DNA of 64,000 bases from CAWATZ01 sp963784995 (GCA_963784995.1 CAWATZ010000002.1:1922001-1986000); one strand, 5' to 3'; shown: positions 20,170 through 28,583, numbered from the stretch's first letter. The notes: a model not told the origin generated them from the sequence alone. Numbers and translations are program-made.

Positions 20170-20565
20170 ATGCACTTGGATGAAGCGGTCTGTATTCTCG
20201 AAGCGTTAGCTGATGGTCGTGATCCAGACACCGACGCCCCATTGCCGCGGGAGAGTATCTTTCACAACCCCCAAGTAATCCGGGCTCTTTACACCGCGAT
20301 TCAGGAGTTGACGCGCTCCACGGGGACTGAAGCAGAGGCAGGCGGCGCATTGGACAACGCGGGTAAACCGTGGGGGGCAAAAGAAAAGGCCGAGTTAGTA
20401 CGTGAGTTCGAGGCAGGAATGACCTTGACCGAGATGGCGAAGAGACACGGGCGGACTGTGGCGGCCATCCACGGGCGGCTCTACTTGTTCGGGCAGAATG
20501 CCCGCCTGGCGTCCCCCGGCCAAGCGGGATTGAGGCATGGTCAGATGTCCCGAGGAGTGATCTGA
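20170..20565 (+). CDS. Hypothetical protein with C-terminal helix-turn-helix-like region
   Basis: This is a 131-residue protein. Residues 70-113 (KPWGAKEKAELVREFEAGMT then LTEMAKRHGRTVAAIHGRL) look like a Myb/SANT- or resolvase-type HTH used to recognise DNA, as in small planctomycete proteins that pair this module with varied N-termini. The N-terminal 60 residues are acidic and helical. The 3' end overlaps the convergent duplicated protein at 20541 by 25 bp. It may be a DNA-binding regulator of unknown target. Confidence 0.6.
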   Translation: MHLDEAVCILEALADGRDPDTDAPLPRESIFHNPQVIRALYTAIQELTRSTGTEAEAGGALDNAGKPWGAKEKAELVREFEAGMTLTEMAKRHGRTVAAIHGRLYLFGQNARLASPGQAGLRHGQMSRGVI

Positions 20566-21122
20566 AGCACGGGCTCCCGCACGCGTATCCGTTGCACCAT
20601 GACGGGTTGGCGGAAGAATCGTTGGGCTCGGACCTCTAACGCCTGGTCTTCCGTGTCGAACAGGCCAATGACCGTTTCACCCTTGATGAGCAGCCACTTG
20701 CCCTCGTGGCCCTCTGCAATTAGCCGACCCACCTCTCGCCGATAGAGTTCCCACTCCGTGCGGAACAAGCTCTCTGGGGGTGCGGCCGGGAGTTGGGTGT
20801 AATGGATCGAGTGCGGCGAGTCGGGCGTTGTCCAGTTGTAGCGAGGAAAAGAACAGCGGAGCGGCTCTCGCGAAAGGATTTGCTTGACCAGGACCGGCTG
20901 GCGGAAGAATCGTTGGGCTCGGACCTCTAACGCTTGGTCCTCGGTGTCGAACAGACCGAGGATGGTCTCGCCCTTGATCAGCAGCCACTTGCCCTCGTGG
21001 CCCTCGGCGATCAGCCGGCCGACCTCGCGCCGATAGAGTTCCCACTCCACGTGGAACAGGCTATCGGGCGGTACAGGCGGCAGTTCGCTGTGAGAAAGCG
21101 TTGCTTGTTTGGGAGCTTCCAT
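20541..21122 (-). CDS. Hypothetical protein made of two tandem copies of a ~73-residue unit
   Basis: Residues about 18-88 and 114-186 are almost identical. Each contains FHVEWELYRREVGRLIAEGH (or FRTEWELYRR...), EGKWLLIKGET, LGLFDTEDQALEVRAQRFFR and QPVLV. The DNA copies (around 20580-20765 and 20880-21060) are also very similar, so the duplication is recent. The unit is small, basic and aromatic; no function is known, but single-unit relatives occur as short hypotheticals in planctomycetes. It lies directly downstream (54 bp) of the mazEF pair on the same strand and may be read from the same promoter. Confidence 0.7.
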   Translation of the reverse strand: MEAPKQATLSHSELPPVPPDSLFHVEWELYRREVGRLIAEGHEGKWLLIKGETILGLFDTEDQALEVRAQRFFRQPVLVKQILSREPLRCSFPRYNWTTPDSPHSIHYTQLPAAPPESLFRTEWELYRREVGRLIAEGHEGKWLLIKGETVIGLFDTEDQALEVRAQRFFRQPVMVQRIRVREPVLQITPRDI

Positions 21123-21176
21123 GCTGCTCTCCTTTCCACCGTCGATCGGTCCGGAGGAATCTCTTCTCCCGGCAGG

Positions 21177-21530
21177 TTAGCCATCCCCTGCAAGCAAGGT
21201 CTGGAGTCGCTGCAACACCTCGGAAACGACTTCCTCCGAGACAGCACAAATCAGCGTCGCGTTTCGCGCCCGCCAATCCAAACTTTTCACCTGGTCTGCC
21301 CCCACCACACCCGCGACCGGCAGCCCAGCAGGCAGCACTACCTCGAAGGGGTAGCCTTTCGCCTGGCTCGTGATCGGGCAGAACAGGGCAAGGCCAACAC
21401 GACCGTTGTAAGCCGACGGCGACAGCACAAGAGCGGGCCGGCGTCCGGCCTGCTCGTGGCCTGCCTGGGGATCGAGTGTGATCCAGACAGCGTCTCCCCG
21501 TTCTGGCACGTGTGTTTTTTTCCGGCTCAC
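21177..21530 (-). CDS. mazF: MazF/PemK-family toxin (endoribonuclease)
   Basis: The protein (117 aa) has the PemK-like beta-barrel start PERGDAVWITLDPQAGHEQA, the catalytic-loop RRPALVLSPSAYN, ALFCPITSQAKGYPFEVVLP, and VVGADQVKSLDWRAR. The conserved Arg after HEQAG and the Ser/Thr of PITS are both present, so it should be active as a sequence-specific mRNA interferase. Its ATG overlaps the last codon of the antitoxin gene (ATGA), giving the usual antitoxin-first, coupled order. Confidence 0.9.
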   Translation of the reverse strand: MSRKKTHVPERGDAVWITLDPQAGHEQAGRRPALVLSPSAYNGRVGLALFCPITSQAKGYPFEVVLPAGLPVAGVVGADQVKSLDWRARNATLICAVSEEVVSEVLQRLQTLLAGDG

Positions 21531-21769
21531 CAGACCTCCTTACCTGCGGCTGGCCCCGTATCCCACTCACCGGGGACATTGTCATCCGTGACACCCCGCA
21601 GGAGTTCCTCAAGAGTGCATGGTTGGGGCGCGACAGGTTGGATGACGAGCGATCCGTTCACGACGGATAGCTCGACGGCGTCGTTCGCACTCAGACCGGC
21701 CTCCGCAGCGAAGGCCTTCGGAATTCGGAGGGCGAGGCTGTTGCCCCATTTCTGAACACGAGTCTTCAT
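21527..21769 (-). CDS. mazE: MazE/AbrB-family antitoxin
   Basis: From ATG 21769, preceded by AGGAGGTGGAG, the 80-residue protein starts KTRVQKWGNSLALRIPKAFA, the SpoVT-AbrB swapped-hairpin DNA-binding fold. It continues with LSANDAVELSVVNGSLVIQP and an acidic C-terminal tail (EELLRGVTDDNVPGEWDTG) that would occupy the MazF active site. The toxin follows with a 4-bp overlap. A perfect palindrome lies directly upstream, consistent with autorepression by MazE or the MazEF complex. Confidence 0.9.
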   Translation of the reverse strand: MKTRVQKWGNSLALRIPKAFAAEAGLSANDAVELSVVNGSLVIQPVAPQPCTLEELLRGVTDDNVPGEWDTGPAAGKEVW

Positions 21770-21777
21770 CTCCACCT

Positions 21778-21804
21778 CCTGGTATCTACAATAAAGATAC
21801 CAGG
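21778..21804. promoter_or_regulatory. Palindromic operator upstream of mazEF
   Basis: Perfect 10-bp arms CCTGGTATCT and AGATACCAGG flank a 7-bp AT-rich centre. It begins 9 bp upstream of the mazE start and touches its ribosome-binding site. Toxin-antitoxin operons are commonly autoregulated through such palindromes; that this one binds MazE is inferred from position. Confidence 0.7.
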
Positions 21805-21872
21805 ACATGCTGGCGGAGTCAACTCGACGCTCCTTGCTTCCTCGTTCACGAGAGAGCTTGGAGGCTTGGCGA

Positions 21873-23585
21873 TTAACCTGGAATGACCATTCGTGCCGTC
21901 TGCCGCACGCTCTCGGCAAACTTTGGATCGCTGATCAGGCACGGATGCTTGTACTGATCCAGGATGCCGCCCGATTTCAGCAGCCGTTGCCGGTCCCACT
22001 CCGCCCAGAAGCTGGGCCGGACCAGTTCCAGCCGCACCGGGCCCAGTCGTTGCGTCGCACGCTTGCTGTCGTACTCGATGTTGATCCGCCGCAACTCTTC
22101 GTCCAGCCGTTCCACTAGCCGACCCCCTGCCGGACCGCTGCTCAGGTCGCCCTCCTCCAGGAACAAACCGTAATACGGTCGCTCTTCATCCCAACAGGGG
22201 GCCATGCTGTAGGTGCCAAGTGTTAGATCCAACTCGTGCAGCACGCGCACCATCGACTGCGTGACCTGGTACTCCGACAGCTTCTCGCCGGTGATGCTTG
22301 AGACGTACGCGCCCTTGCTCAGGAACTCGATGCGCGGCGTTCGGTTGTGGAAACCCTGCACTCGCACCACGTCCTGGATGTGGTAGCGATACAAGCCAAA
22401 CGCCGTCGTCGGCAGGATGTAGTATTGCCGACCATCGATCAGTTCATGCGCTCCCAGGACGGTCGGTTGCGGACTGTCGATCTCCTCCTCGGGGATGAAC
22501 TCGAAATAGTGCGTTGTCACGTCGAGGACGCCGGCCGGGCTGCCATCCTCCAATGGGATGGTCATCCGTCCCTCGCTGGCGATCAGGCCAACGTCCCGCA
22601 CCGGATGGGTGCCGTAGTAACGCGGATATTGCCGCAGATAGGCTCCCATGCTGCCGCCGGTCCAGTTGCCCAGCAGACACTCCCGCGGCCAGTAGTCCTT
22701 GGGATAAAGCGTGCCGGTCCGGCGGACGATCTCTTCTAACTCCCGGGCACGCTTTGGATGGCGCTTCAGCCGACGGCGGAGCAGCTGCCGGATCGGGGCA
22801 GGCACGTCCAGGCGCGGATTGAGAGTGCCGTCGTGAATGTCGCGGATCAGCGATTCCTTTTCCTGGTCGCCCTGGCGGGCCAGGTGGATCAGCGTCGCCG
22901 GGTTGGCCGAGACGATCATCCCTACCGGACGCGGCATGCTCAGACGCAGCACCACGTAATACTTGGACGGAGCATCCTTGATCTTGCCCACGCACGCCGG
23001 AACACAGTACAACCAGCGAATGATCCACTTCTGCATCGTGGCCGTTAGACCGGTGACCGCGCCGCAGGGAATGCCGGTCTCCGTGTGAAACTCCTCGTGG
23101 TCGCCCGATAGCTGGACGATGGGCCGCAGCCGGACTTCCTTGTGATCGCGGAAGACCTTCAGACCCCAGATGTTCCAGCCACGGCGGTAGTCGTTGAGAT
23201 AACGGTCGGTGACGGGTATGAATTTGCGTGCGGCCGTGGTGCCGCTGGTCAGGGCGAACATGTGAATCCGCCGGTCGGCGAGCAAGGCGTTGGTTTCGCC
23301 CTGACGCACCCGGGCCAGGTACGGCTCGATGGCCTCGTAGCCGGCCACCGGCAGCTGGCGGCGGAAGTCGGTCAGCGTCTTGATGCGCTCGAAGCCGTGG
23401 TCCCGACCAAAGACAGTGCCGGCCTGGAACTTCAGGATGCCTTGCAGTACCGTTTGCTGGACGCGCTCCGGGTCATGGGTGGCTGACTCGAACTGGTAGA
23501 TCCGGCGCCGGACCGGGTAAGCGAGCGGCCTGCCGATCAGCTGGATGAACAGCAGTTTGAGGAGCTTGCGCAGCGAGGCTGTCAT
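21873..23585 (-). CDS. GH3 (auxin-responsive promoter) family acyl-adenylate ligase
   Basis: The 570-residue protein matches the GH3/JAR1 fold, a branch of acyl-AMP-forming enzymes that in plants conjugates carboxylic acids to amino acids. Visible are FGRDHGFERIKTLTDFRRQL, the ATP-binding MFALTSGTTAARKFIPVTD, the acid-binding NWTGGSMGAYLRQYP, YFEFIPEE and LYRYHIQDVVRVQG, ending with RLELVRPSFWAEW. In bacteria the substrate is usually unknown. It is the last gene of the ketosynthase operon, so it may release or conjugate the acyl product. Its start overlaps the hydrolase frame by 113 bp. Confidence 0.85.
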   Translation of the reverse strand: MTASLRKLLKLLFIQLIGRPLAYPVRRRIYQFESATHDPERVQQTVLQGILKFQAGTVFGRDHGFERIKTLTDFRRQLPVAGYEAIEPYLARVRQGETNALLADRRIHMFALTSGTTAARKFIPVTDRYLNDYRRGWNIWGLKVFRDHKEVRLRPIVQLSGDHEEFHTETGIPCGAVTGLTATMQKWIIRWLYCVPACVGKIKDAPSKYYVVLRLSMPRPVGMIVSANPATLIHLARQGDQEKESLIRDIHDGTLNPRLDVPAPIRQLLRRRLKRHPKRARELEEIVRRTGTLYPKDYWPRECLLGNWTGGSMGAYLRQYPRYYGTHPVRDVGLIASEGRMTIPLEDGSPAGVLDVTTHYFEFIPEEEIDSPQPTVLGAHELIDGRQYYILPTTAFGLYRYHIQDVVRVQGFHNRTPRIEFLSKGAYVSSITGEKLSEYQVTQSMVRVLHELDLTLGTYSMAPCWDEERPYYGLFLEEGDLSSGPAGGRLVERLDEELRRINIEYDSKRATQRLGPVRLELVRPSFWAEWDRQRLLKSGGILDQYKHPCLISDPKFAESVRQTARMVIPG

Positions 23586-24576
23586 GGTTACAGGTGTTCA
23601 GATTGTTTGCCAGGTGCTGCTCGAAGAACCGCAGCACCCGGGAGCGGTACTCGGACCCATCGGTCAGCAGGGCCTGGTTGTGTTTGGCGTCCTTGACCAG
23701 CCAGAACTCGGCCGGCTTGCGGGCCCGCCGGAACAGGGCCCGGGCCATGTCGGGCCGGATGTACGTGTCGGCCTCGCCGTGAATCATCAGCAGCGGCCGC
23801 GGCCCGATCCGGCCGACGTACTTCTCCAGGTCGGGGAAGCGGCAGTGGCGGGCCTGCTCGACCTGCTTGAGCCCCACCCTTCCTACCTTCCCGAAATACC
23901 AGTCCGGAATCAAGTCGTGGATGGCGTGGTGCGGATTGTACAGGCGAAACCAGCGCCGCAGGTACGGTACTACCGTCGAATAAGTGCCAAACGCGCCATC
24001 GGTCACGCAGCAGAGGACGTACGGATCGAGACTGGCCACCATCAGGCCGGCGTTGCCTCCCTTGCTGACACCGAAGAAACCCACCCCACGCGAGTCGGCG
24101 TCCGGCCGGCTCTTGAGATAGGCCACGGCCGACCGGGCGTCCTGGACCTCGTAATCAGTCAACCACTGGAGCGGCTCGTAACTGGACAGCCGGTCGCTCT
24201 CACCCTGGTTGCGCGTCTCGAAGGCGAAGACGTCGAAGCCGGCCTGGACCAGATGCTCGCAGTAACCCCAGCACGACCAGCGATTGGCTCCGTACTCCAG
24301 GCCGAACAGGATCACCCCACGCCGGCACCCGACCGCCTTGAAGTAACACCCGCGCAAGTGCAGGCCGTCGGTGGTGGCAAAGCGGATGTCCTCGGCCTCC
24401 GGCCGAGGCTCGCCGCGCGGAATGATGAACACCGGCGTCTCCTGGAAGATCCGCCGTAAATAGTGCAGATAGGTGCGGATCAGCCAGTGGTAGCACAGGA
24501 CGAACCAGACGACAACAAAGACGCCCGGGAAACAGACCAGGACCAGGCCAGCCCAGAACAGGATCAAGAGGGGCAC
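23473..24576 (-). CDS. Membrane-anchored alpha/beta hydrolase
   Basis: The protein begins with one hydrophobic helix of about 35 residues (LLILFWAGLVLVCFPGVFVV), then an alpha/beta-hydrolase domain: TTDGLHLRGCYF, nucleophile elbow GFFGVSKGGNAGL, an Asp in MIHGEADTYIRP and a His in DAKHNQAL. It is probably an esterase or thioesterase acting at the membrane. A GTG at 24576 is the apparent start. The last 38 codons overlap GH3 and look unnatural (LAAQAPQTAVHPADRQAARL), so the true stop may be near 23590, hidden by a one-base error. Confidence 0.78.
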   Translation of the reverse strand: MPLLILFWAGLVLVCFPGVFVVVWFVLCYHWLIRTYLHYLRRIFQETPVFIIPRGEPRPEAEDIRFATTDGLHLRGCYFKAVGCRRGVILFGLEYGANRWSCWGYCEHLVQAGFDVFAFETRNQGESDRLSSYEPLQWLTDYEVQDARSAVAYLKSRPDADSRGVGFFGVSKGGNAGLMVASLDPYVLCCVTDGAFGTYSTVVPYLRRWFRLYNPHHAIHDLIPDWYFGKVGRVGLKQVEQARHCRFPDLEKYVGRIGPRPLLMIHGEADTYIRPDMARALFRRARKPAEFWLVKDAKHNQALLTDGSEYRSRVLRFFEQHLANNLNTCNHDSLAAQAPQTAVHPADRQAARLPGPAPDLPVRVSHP

Positions 24577-24581
24577 CTCAA

Positions 24582-24675
24582 GCCACCCCGGGTTGCGCTG
24601 CGCTCCACCCGGGGCTTTAGTCCCGAAGGCAACGGAGGAAAGCCCCGGGTGCAGCGCAGCGCAACCCGGGGTGGC
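24582..24675. repeat. Palindrome, family C (36-bp arms)
   Basis: Arms 24582-24617 and 24640-24675 are reverse complements with a single mismatch around a 22-base loop, built of ccccggg and gcgctgcgct blocks. It sits between the KS and hydrolase genes of one operon, so it would be transcribed and fold into a strong hairpin that could set mRNA stability or partial termination. Confidence 0.9.
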
Positions 24676-24681
24676 GGCGAG

Positions 24682-25969
24682 CTACACACTGCTGACAATC
24701 AGCGAGATATTCTGTCCGCCAAATCCGAAGCTATTGCTCAGGGCATGGCGAACGCGCTTCTCCCGGGCGACGTTGGGCACGTAGTCCAGGTCGCACTCGG
24801 GGTCGGGCATTTCGTAGTTGATCGTCGGCGGGATGACGCCGCGGCGCAGCACCTCAACGCAGGTGATCAGCTCCACTGCTCCCGCGGCGGCGATCAGATG
24901 GCCCATCATGCTCTTGGTGCTGCTGATCGGCACCTTGTAAGCGTGGTCGCCGAACACCTTCTTGATCGCCAGCGTCTCGACCCGGTCGTTGACCTCGGTG
25001 CTGGTGCCGTGGGCGTTGACGTAATCGATGTCCTCCGCTCGCAGGCCGCTGTCGCGCAGGGCCTCGGCGATGCAGGCGATGGCGCCGCGGCCCTCCGGAT
25101 GGCTGTCGGTGACCCGGAAGGCGTCGGCCGTGGAGCCGTAGCCGGTCAGCTCCGCGTAGATCCGGGCGCCCCGCTTGCGGGCATGTTCCAGCTCTTCCAG
25201 GACCAGCATCCCCGAGCCCTCGCCCAGCACAAAACCGTTGCGGAGGGCATCGAAGGGACGGGAGGCCTTTTGCGGATTGTCGGAGGCGCTGCGACAGGGC
25301 GGTGAGCAGGTTGAAGCCGGTCACCCCCAGAGGATGGATCATGCTGTGGGCGCCGCCGGCCAGCATCACGTCGGCGTCGTCGTGGCGGATCATCTCGGCG
25401 GCCTCGCCGACCGCCTGGCTGCTGGCGGCACAGGCGGTCAGACAGCTGTAGTTGGGCCCCTCGATCTGGTAATGGGCGGCAAGGTGGGCTGCGGTCGTTT
25501 GCAGTTCCTGCTCGGCCTCGCGTTCGGGGTGGAACAGTTCCATGCCGCCCTTGCAGAAGCGAGGCAGGTCCAGCTTGCGCGTGCCCGGATCGTAACAGGC
25601 CGACAGCAGGTTGATCAGGTTTTCAAAGTCCTGTATGCCCTCGCCGGAGCCGAGATAAACGCCGAAGCGCGTGCGGTCCCCGCGCGACGGGTCGAGCAAG
25701 CCGGCGTCGCCGAGGGCCTGCTGGGCGGCGGCGGCGGCAAAACGGCTGTTGAGGCCGGCGTCGGCCCAGCGCTGGCAGTTGGGGACGAAACGCTCCAGAC
25801 GGAAGGCCTTCACTTCCGCGGCAAAGGTGGTCGGGAAGCGCGAGGCGTTGAAATGCGAAATGGGACCGACGCCGTTCTTGCCCTGCAGCTGGGCGTCGAA
25901 CATTTCGCGGACCGTCTGACCCAGCGGCGTGACCGCTCCCATGCCGGTGATGACAATGCGCCGTCTCAT
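24682..25969 (-). CDS. Beta-ketoacyl-ACP synthase II-type (KS-alpha, catalytic; frameshifted)
   Basis: This condensing enzyme would extend an acyl chain with malonyl-ACP. The protein starts MRRRIVITGMGAVTPLGQTV after GGGAGG. The nucleophile is Cys180 in GPNYSCLTACAASSQAVGEA; the two His are in VNAHGTSTEVND and STKSMMGHLIAAAGAVE, so the Cys-His-His triad is complete. One extra base near 25293 breaks the frame between FNLLTALS and NPQKASRPFDALRNGFVLGE. Repaired, it has 428 residues. It follows the Cys-less ketosynthase in the operon, the arrangement expected for a KS/chain-length-factor heterodimer. Confidence 0.88.
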
Positions 25970-25990
25970 CGTACCTCCCGCTCACTCATC

Positions 25991-26087
25991 GGAAGGATGA
26001 AGGATGAAGGATGAAGGATGAAGCAAAACAAATGCGTCTGCTTCATCCTTCATCCTTCATCCTTCATCCTTCATCCTTCATCCTTCC
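25991..26087. repeat. Inverted tandem heptamers (ggatgaa)
   Basis: Four to five copies of ggatgaa on the left (25991-26024) face about six copies of its complement ttcatcc on the right (26040-26087), giving a long hairpin around a 15-base loop. It fills most of the 122-bp gap between the two ketosynthase genes. Copy number could vary by slippage. Confidence 0.9.
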
Positions 26088-26091
26088 GTGT

Positions 26092-27369
26092 TCACTCCCA
26101 CCGGCGCAGCACCACGGCGCTGCACTGTCCCAACTGGTTGAAGTTCAACTTGACCACGCAGGGCCGGCTCATCGGCCGGGGCGAGCCGGCCAGGACGGGG
26201 ACCGGACACTGCGGATCGGGCGTCTCGTAATTGAGCGTCGGCAAGGTCAGCCCGTGCTGCATGGCCAGCAGGCTCAGGGCCAGCTCGGTCGTGCTGCTGG
26301 CCGCACCCATGTTGCCCAGGTAGCTCTTGGCCGCCAGCACCGGAGGAACGCGCGGCCCAAAGAACTCGCGCAGGCCCCGCGCCTCCCAGACGTCCGAGGG
26401 CACCGTGGCCAGGCCGTGGGCGTTGACGTGATCGATGTCGCTGGGGCGGATGTCCGCTTCGTGGATGGCAGCGGCCAGGGCCCGGGCGACGCCGGCGCCA
26501 TCGCGGCGATGGTCGAAGGCCGCCCCGAAGCCGATGATCTCGGCGTGGATGGTGGCGCCGCGCTTCCGGGCGTGTTCCAGGTCCTCGACCGTCAGCACAC
26601 CGGCGCCCTCGCCCACAACCAGGCCAGTGCGATTCTTGTCAAAGGGCCGGCAAATCCGGGCCGGCTCTCCCTTGGCCCGGGAGACGTCTTCGTAGAGGCA
26701 CTGCCGCGCCAGGCTCAGCGGATTGATCTTGCTCTCGGCACCACCGACCAGGAAGAAGTCGGCCCGGTCGCGGAGCAGCACCCGGTAGGCCTCGCCCAGG
26801 GCCAGCAAGCTGGCAACGTCGCCCTCGGTGACGCTGTTGTTGTGCCCCTGCGCGTCCTGCAAGATCGAGACGTGACAGGCAAGCATGTTGGGCAGATACT
26901 TGAGCATCCACAGCGGCTGGATGGAGCCGAGGGCCTCGCTGCCCCACTTCTCCATGTCCACCGGGGCAATCGGTTTGGGGACGCTGATGCGGGCGGCCTC
27001 GACCAGGTCGTACAACTCGGTGGCGATCAGCCCGGCCCCGTAGATGACGCCGAAGCGAGACTTGTCGAGTTGCGTTTTGTCGATCCGGCTATCGGTGAGG
27101 GCACGCTGCGCTCCAACAACGGCCAGCTGAATCGGCCGAGCCATCATGCGGAGCTTGCTGCGGTTTTCCTTACCGATCTCCTGGCGAGCATCAAAGTTCT
27201 CGATCTCAGCGCCAATGCGGACCGGCAGACCGGAGGTGTCAAAGCCCTTGATGAGGCGAATGCCGCTCTGCCCCTGGCTGACGGCGCGCCAGACCTCGGC
27301 GGGAGTGGACCCCAGGGAAGTCAGCAGGCCCATGCCGGTTAGCACCGCCCGGCGAGATGTTACAGCCAT
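26092..27369 (-). CDS. Ketosynthase-like protein lacking the active-site Cys (chain-length-factor-like)
   Basis: The full-length thiolase fold (425 aa) aligns with the KS above, but the nucleophile motif reads GHNNSVTEGDVAS, with Asp184 where Cys belongs. The second His is also lost: SYLGNMGAASSTTE has Asn where GHxxxAxG is expected. The first His (VNAHGLATVPSD) and the Lys (AAKSYLGN) remain. Such Cys-less partners, the chain length factors of type II polyketide systems, dimerise with a real KS and set chain length; they usually carry Gln instead of Cys. The gene is intact, next to a catalytic KS, so heterodimer formation is the best inference. Confidence 0.82.
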   Translation of the reverse strand: MAVTSRRAVLTGMGLLTSLGSTPAEVWRAVSQGQSGIRLIKGFDTSGLPVRIGAEIENFDARQEIGKENRSKLRMMARPIQLAVVGAQRALTDSRIDKTQLDKSRFGVIYGAGLIATELYDLVEAARISVPKPIAPVDMEKWGSEALGSIQPLWMLKYLPNMLACHVSILQDAQGHNNSVTEGDVASLLALGEAYRVLLRDRADFFLVGGAESKINPLSLARQCLYEDVSRAKGEPARICRPFDKNRTGLVVGEGAGVLTVEDLEHARKRGATIHAEIIGFGAAFDHRRDGAGVARALAAAIHEADIRPSDIDHVNAHGLATVPSDVWEARGLREFFGPRVPPVLAAKSYLGNMGAASSTTELALSLLAMQHGLTLPTLNYETPDPQCPVPVLAGSPRPMSRPCVVKLNFNQLGQCSAVVLRRWE

Positions 27370-27480
27370 GAATCACGCAGCGGCTCCGACCTGCGTCAGC
27401 CGCCCCTCCGTTGGTCCTTCGGGCCGTCCCGTCCGCTCCCCTCACCCTAACCATTCTCCCCCGCGGAGAGAAGAGCGATC

Positions 27481-27954
27481 TCAAGGCGTGGGGGGCTTGA
27501 GGCGGTCCAGCATGCGCCGGATCTCGCCGGTGAACACGAAATTGCGATCTCCAAACAGGGCCTGGGACCGCGACTGGTCCAGGTGGGCAAAGAAAAGCTC
27601 CGCTTCCGCCGTCACCGTGCCGCTGACCAGCACCCGGCCGGCAACCGACGCGCCTTCCTCGCGTGCGTGCAGCAGCTCCACCTCGTAGATCAATTGTTCG
27701 CCGGCCAGCATGTCTCGATGAAAGACGGCTTTGGGGATCTTGGCCAGGATCACCTTCTCGCGGAAGTCGTTGACCTCACCCACCAGGATGCCGCCGGTCT
27801 GGGCCAGCCCTTCCAGGATCAGTGCGGCCGGCATCACCGGATAGCCCGGAAAATGGTCGGCGAAATAGTCCTCGGCCCGGCTCAGGTTTTTCACCGCCCG
27901 GGCCGACTTGCCGCTCTGGAACTCCAGAAAGCGATCGAACCAGATCCAGCGCAT
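27481..27954 (-). CDS. FabZ-like 3-hydroxyacyl-ACP dehydratase (first of two)
   Basis: This is a hot-dog fold protein of 157 residues. ATG 27954 (MRWIWFDRFLEFQSGKSARA) follows AAGGAACGTCG. The dehydratase signature DHFPGYPVMPAALILEGLAQ contains the catalytic His, with a Glu in ILEGLAQTGG as in FabZ. Typical is a Gly after MP (MPG); here Ala-Ala replaces it. The C-terminal tail (FTGEIRRMLDRL) extends beyond FabZ. It would remove water from 3-hydroxyacyl-ACP. The reading frame remains open upstream into a palindrome, but that extension is not protein-like. Confidence 0.85.
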   Translation of the reverse strand: MRWIWFDRFLEFQSGKSARAVKNLSRAEDYFADHFPGYPVMPAALILEGLAQTGGILVGEVNDFREKVILAKIPKAVFHRDMLAGEQLIYEVELLHAREEGASVAGRVLVSGTVTAEAELFFAHLDQSRSQALFGDRNFVFTGEIRRMLDRLKPPTP

Positions 27955-27985
27955 CGACGTTCCTTGGTCACAAAAGGCATTTTCG

Positions 27986-28113
27986 ACCCCTGCCGGCTTG
28001 CCCGGCAGGTGAAGCAGGTCACCAGCTAGAAGGAGTATGAGAGAAGAATGTTTTCTTTCCATCCTTTCTAGCCTCAGACCTGCTTCACCTGCCGGGCAAG
28101 CCGGCAGGGGTCG
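27986..28113. repeat. Perfect palindrome, family D (35-bp arms)
   Basis: Arms 27986-28020 and 28079-28113 are exact reverse complements (core ctgccggcttgcccggcagg) around a 58-base AT-rich loop. It fills the gap between the ACP and dehydratase genes. Perfect identity of the arms suggests recent insertion or gene conversion between arms. Confidence 0.93.
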
Positions 28114-28135
28114 TTCGGCCGCTCGCCTGTCAAAC

Positions 28136-28537
28136 TCAGTTCCTGCTGGCCGATCCCAGCTTGCGCTGGATGTACCGTGTAATCAGGGCCACGGTGAACA
28201 GGTCGCTCAGGTGGGTGACCTGCGGGTCCCTCTCGAAGCGGGCCAGGTCGGCGAAGGGCATCTTGGACCGCAGCTCGGCCAGGCCCTTGGGGGTCACCTT
28301 GCCGTTCTGGACGAAATCCGGATCGCCCTGGAAGACCGACTCGGGGAACAATTCGCCCCGCGGGATCTTGATGCCGAACTCACGCTCCAGACGGAAGACA
28401 ATGTCCAGAAAATCGATCGACTCGGCGCCGAGGTCTCCCTGAAGGGTCGATTCGGGTTTGATCTCGTCCTCATCGACGTTCAGAGCTTCCACCAGGGTAG
28501 CGGACACCTTGTGGAAGATTTCCTCCTGGGTAGCCAT
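28136..28537 (-). CDS. Acyl carrier protein with extended C-terminus
   Basis: From ATG 28537, preceded by GGAGGAGA, the protein has 133 residues. The carrier fold begins TQEEIFHKVSATLVEALNVD, with the phosphopantetheine Ser40 in GDLGAESIDFLDIVFRLE and the acidic helix II typical of ACPs. A normal ACP ends near residue 80; here a 50-residue extension (GKVTPKGLAELRSKMPFADL ... LFTVALITRYIQRKLG) with hydrophobic helices follows. The extension may dock the carrier to its own enzymes and keep it apart from the housekeeping pool. It stands between a FabG and a FabZ gene in the operon. Confidence 0.88.
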   Translation of the reverse strand: MATQEEIFHKVSATLVEALNVDEDEIKPESTLQGDLGAESIDFLDIVFRLEREFGIKIPRGELFPESVFQGDPDFVQNGKVTPKGLAELRSKMPFADLARFERDPQVTHLSDLFTVALITRYIQRKLGSASRN

Positions 28538-28583
28538 GCAGGCTCTCCTCCCTATCATGAAACGATTTCTGTCAGGTCAACTC

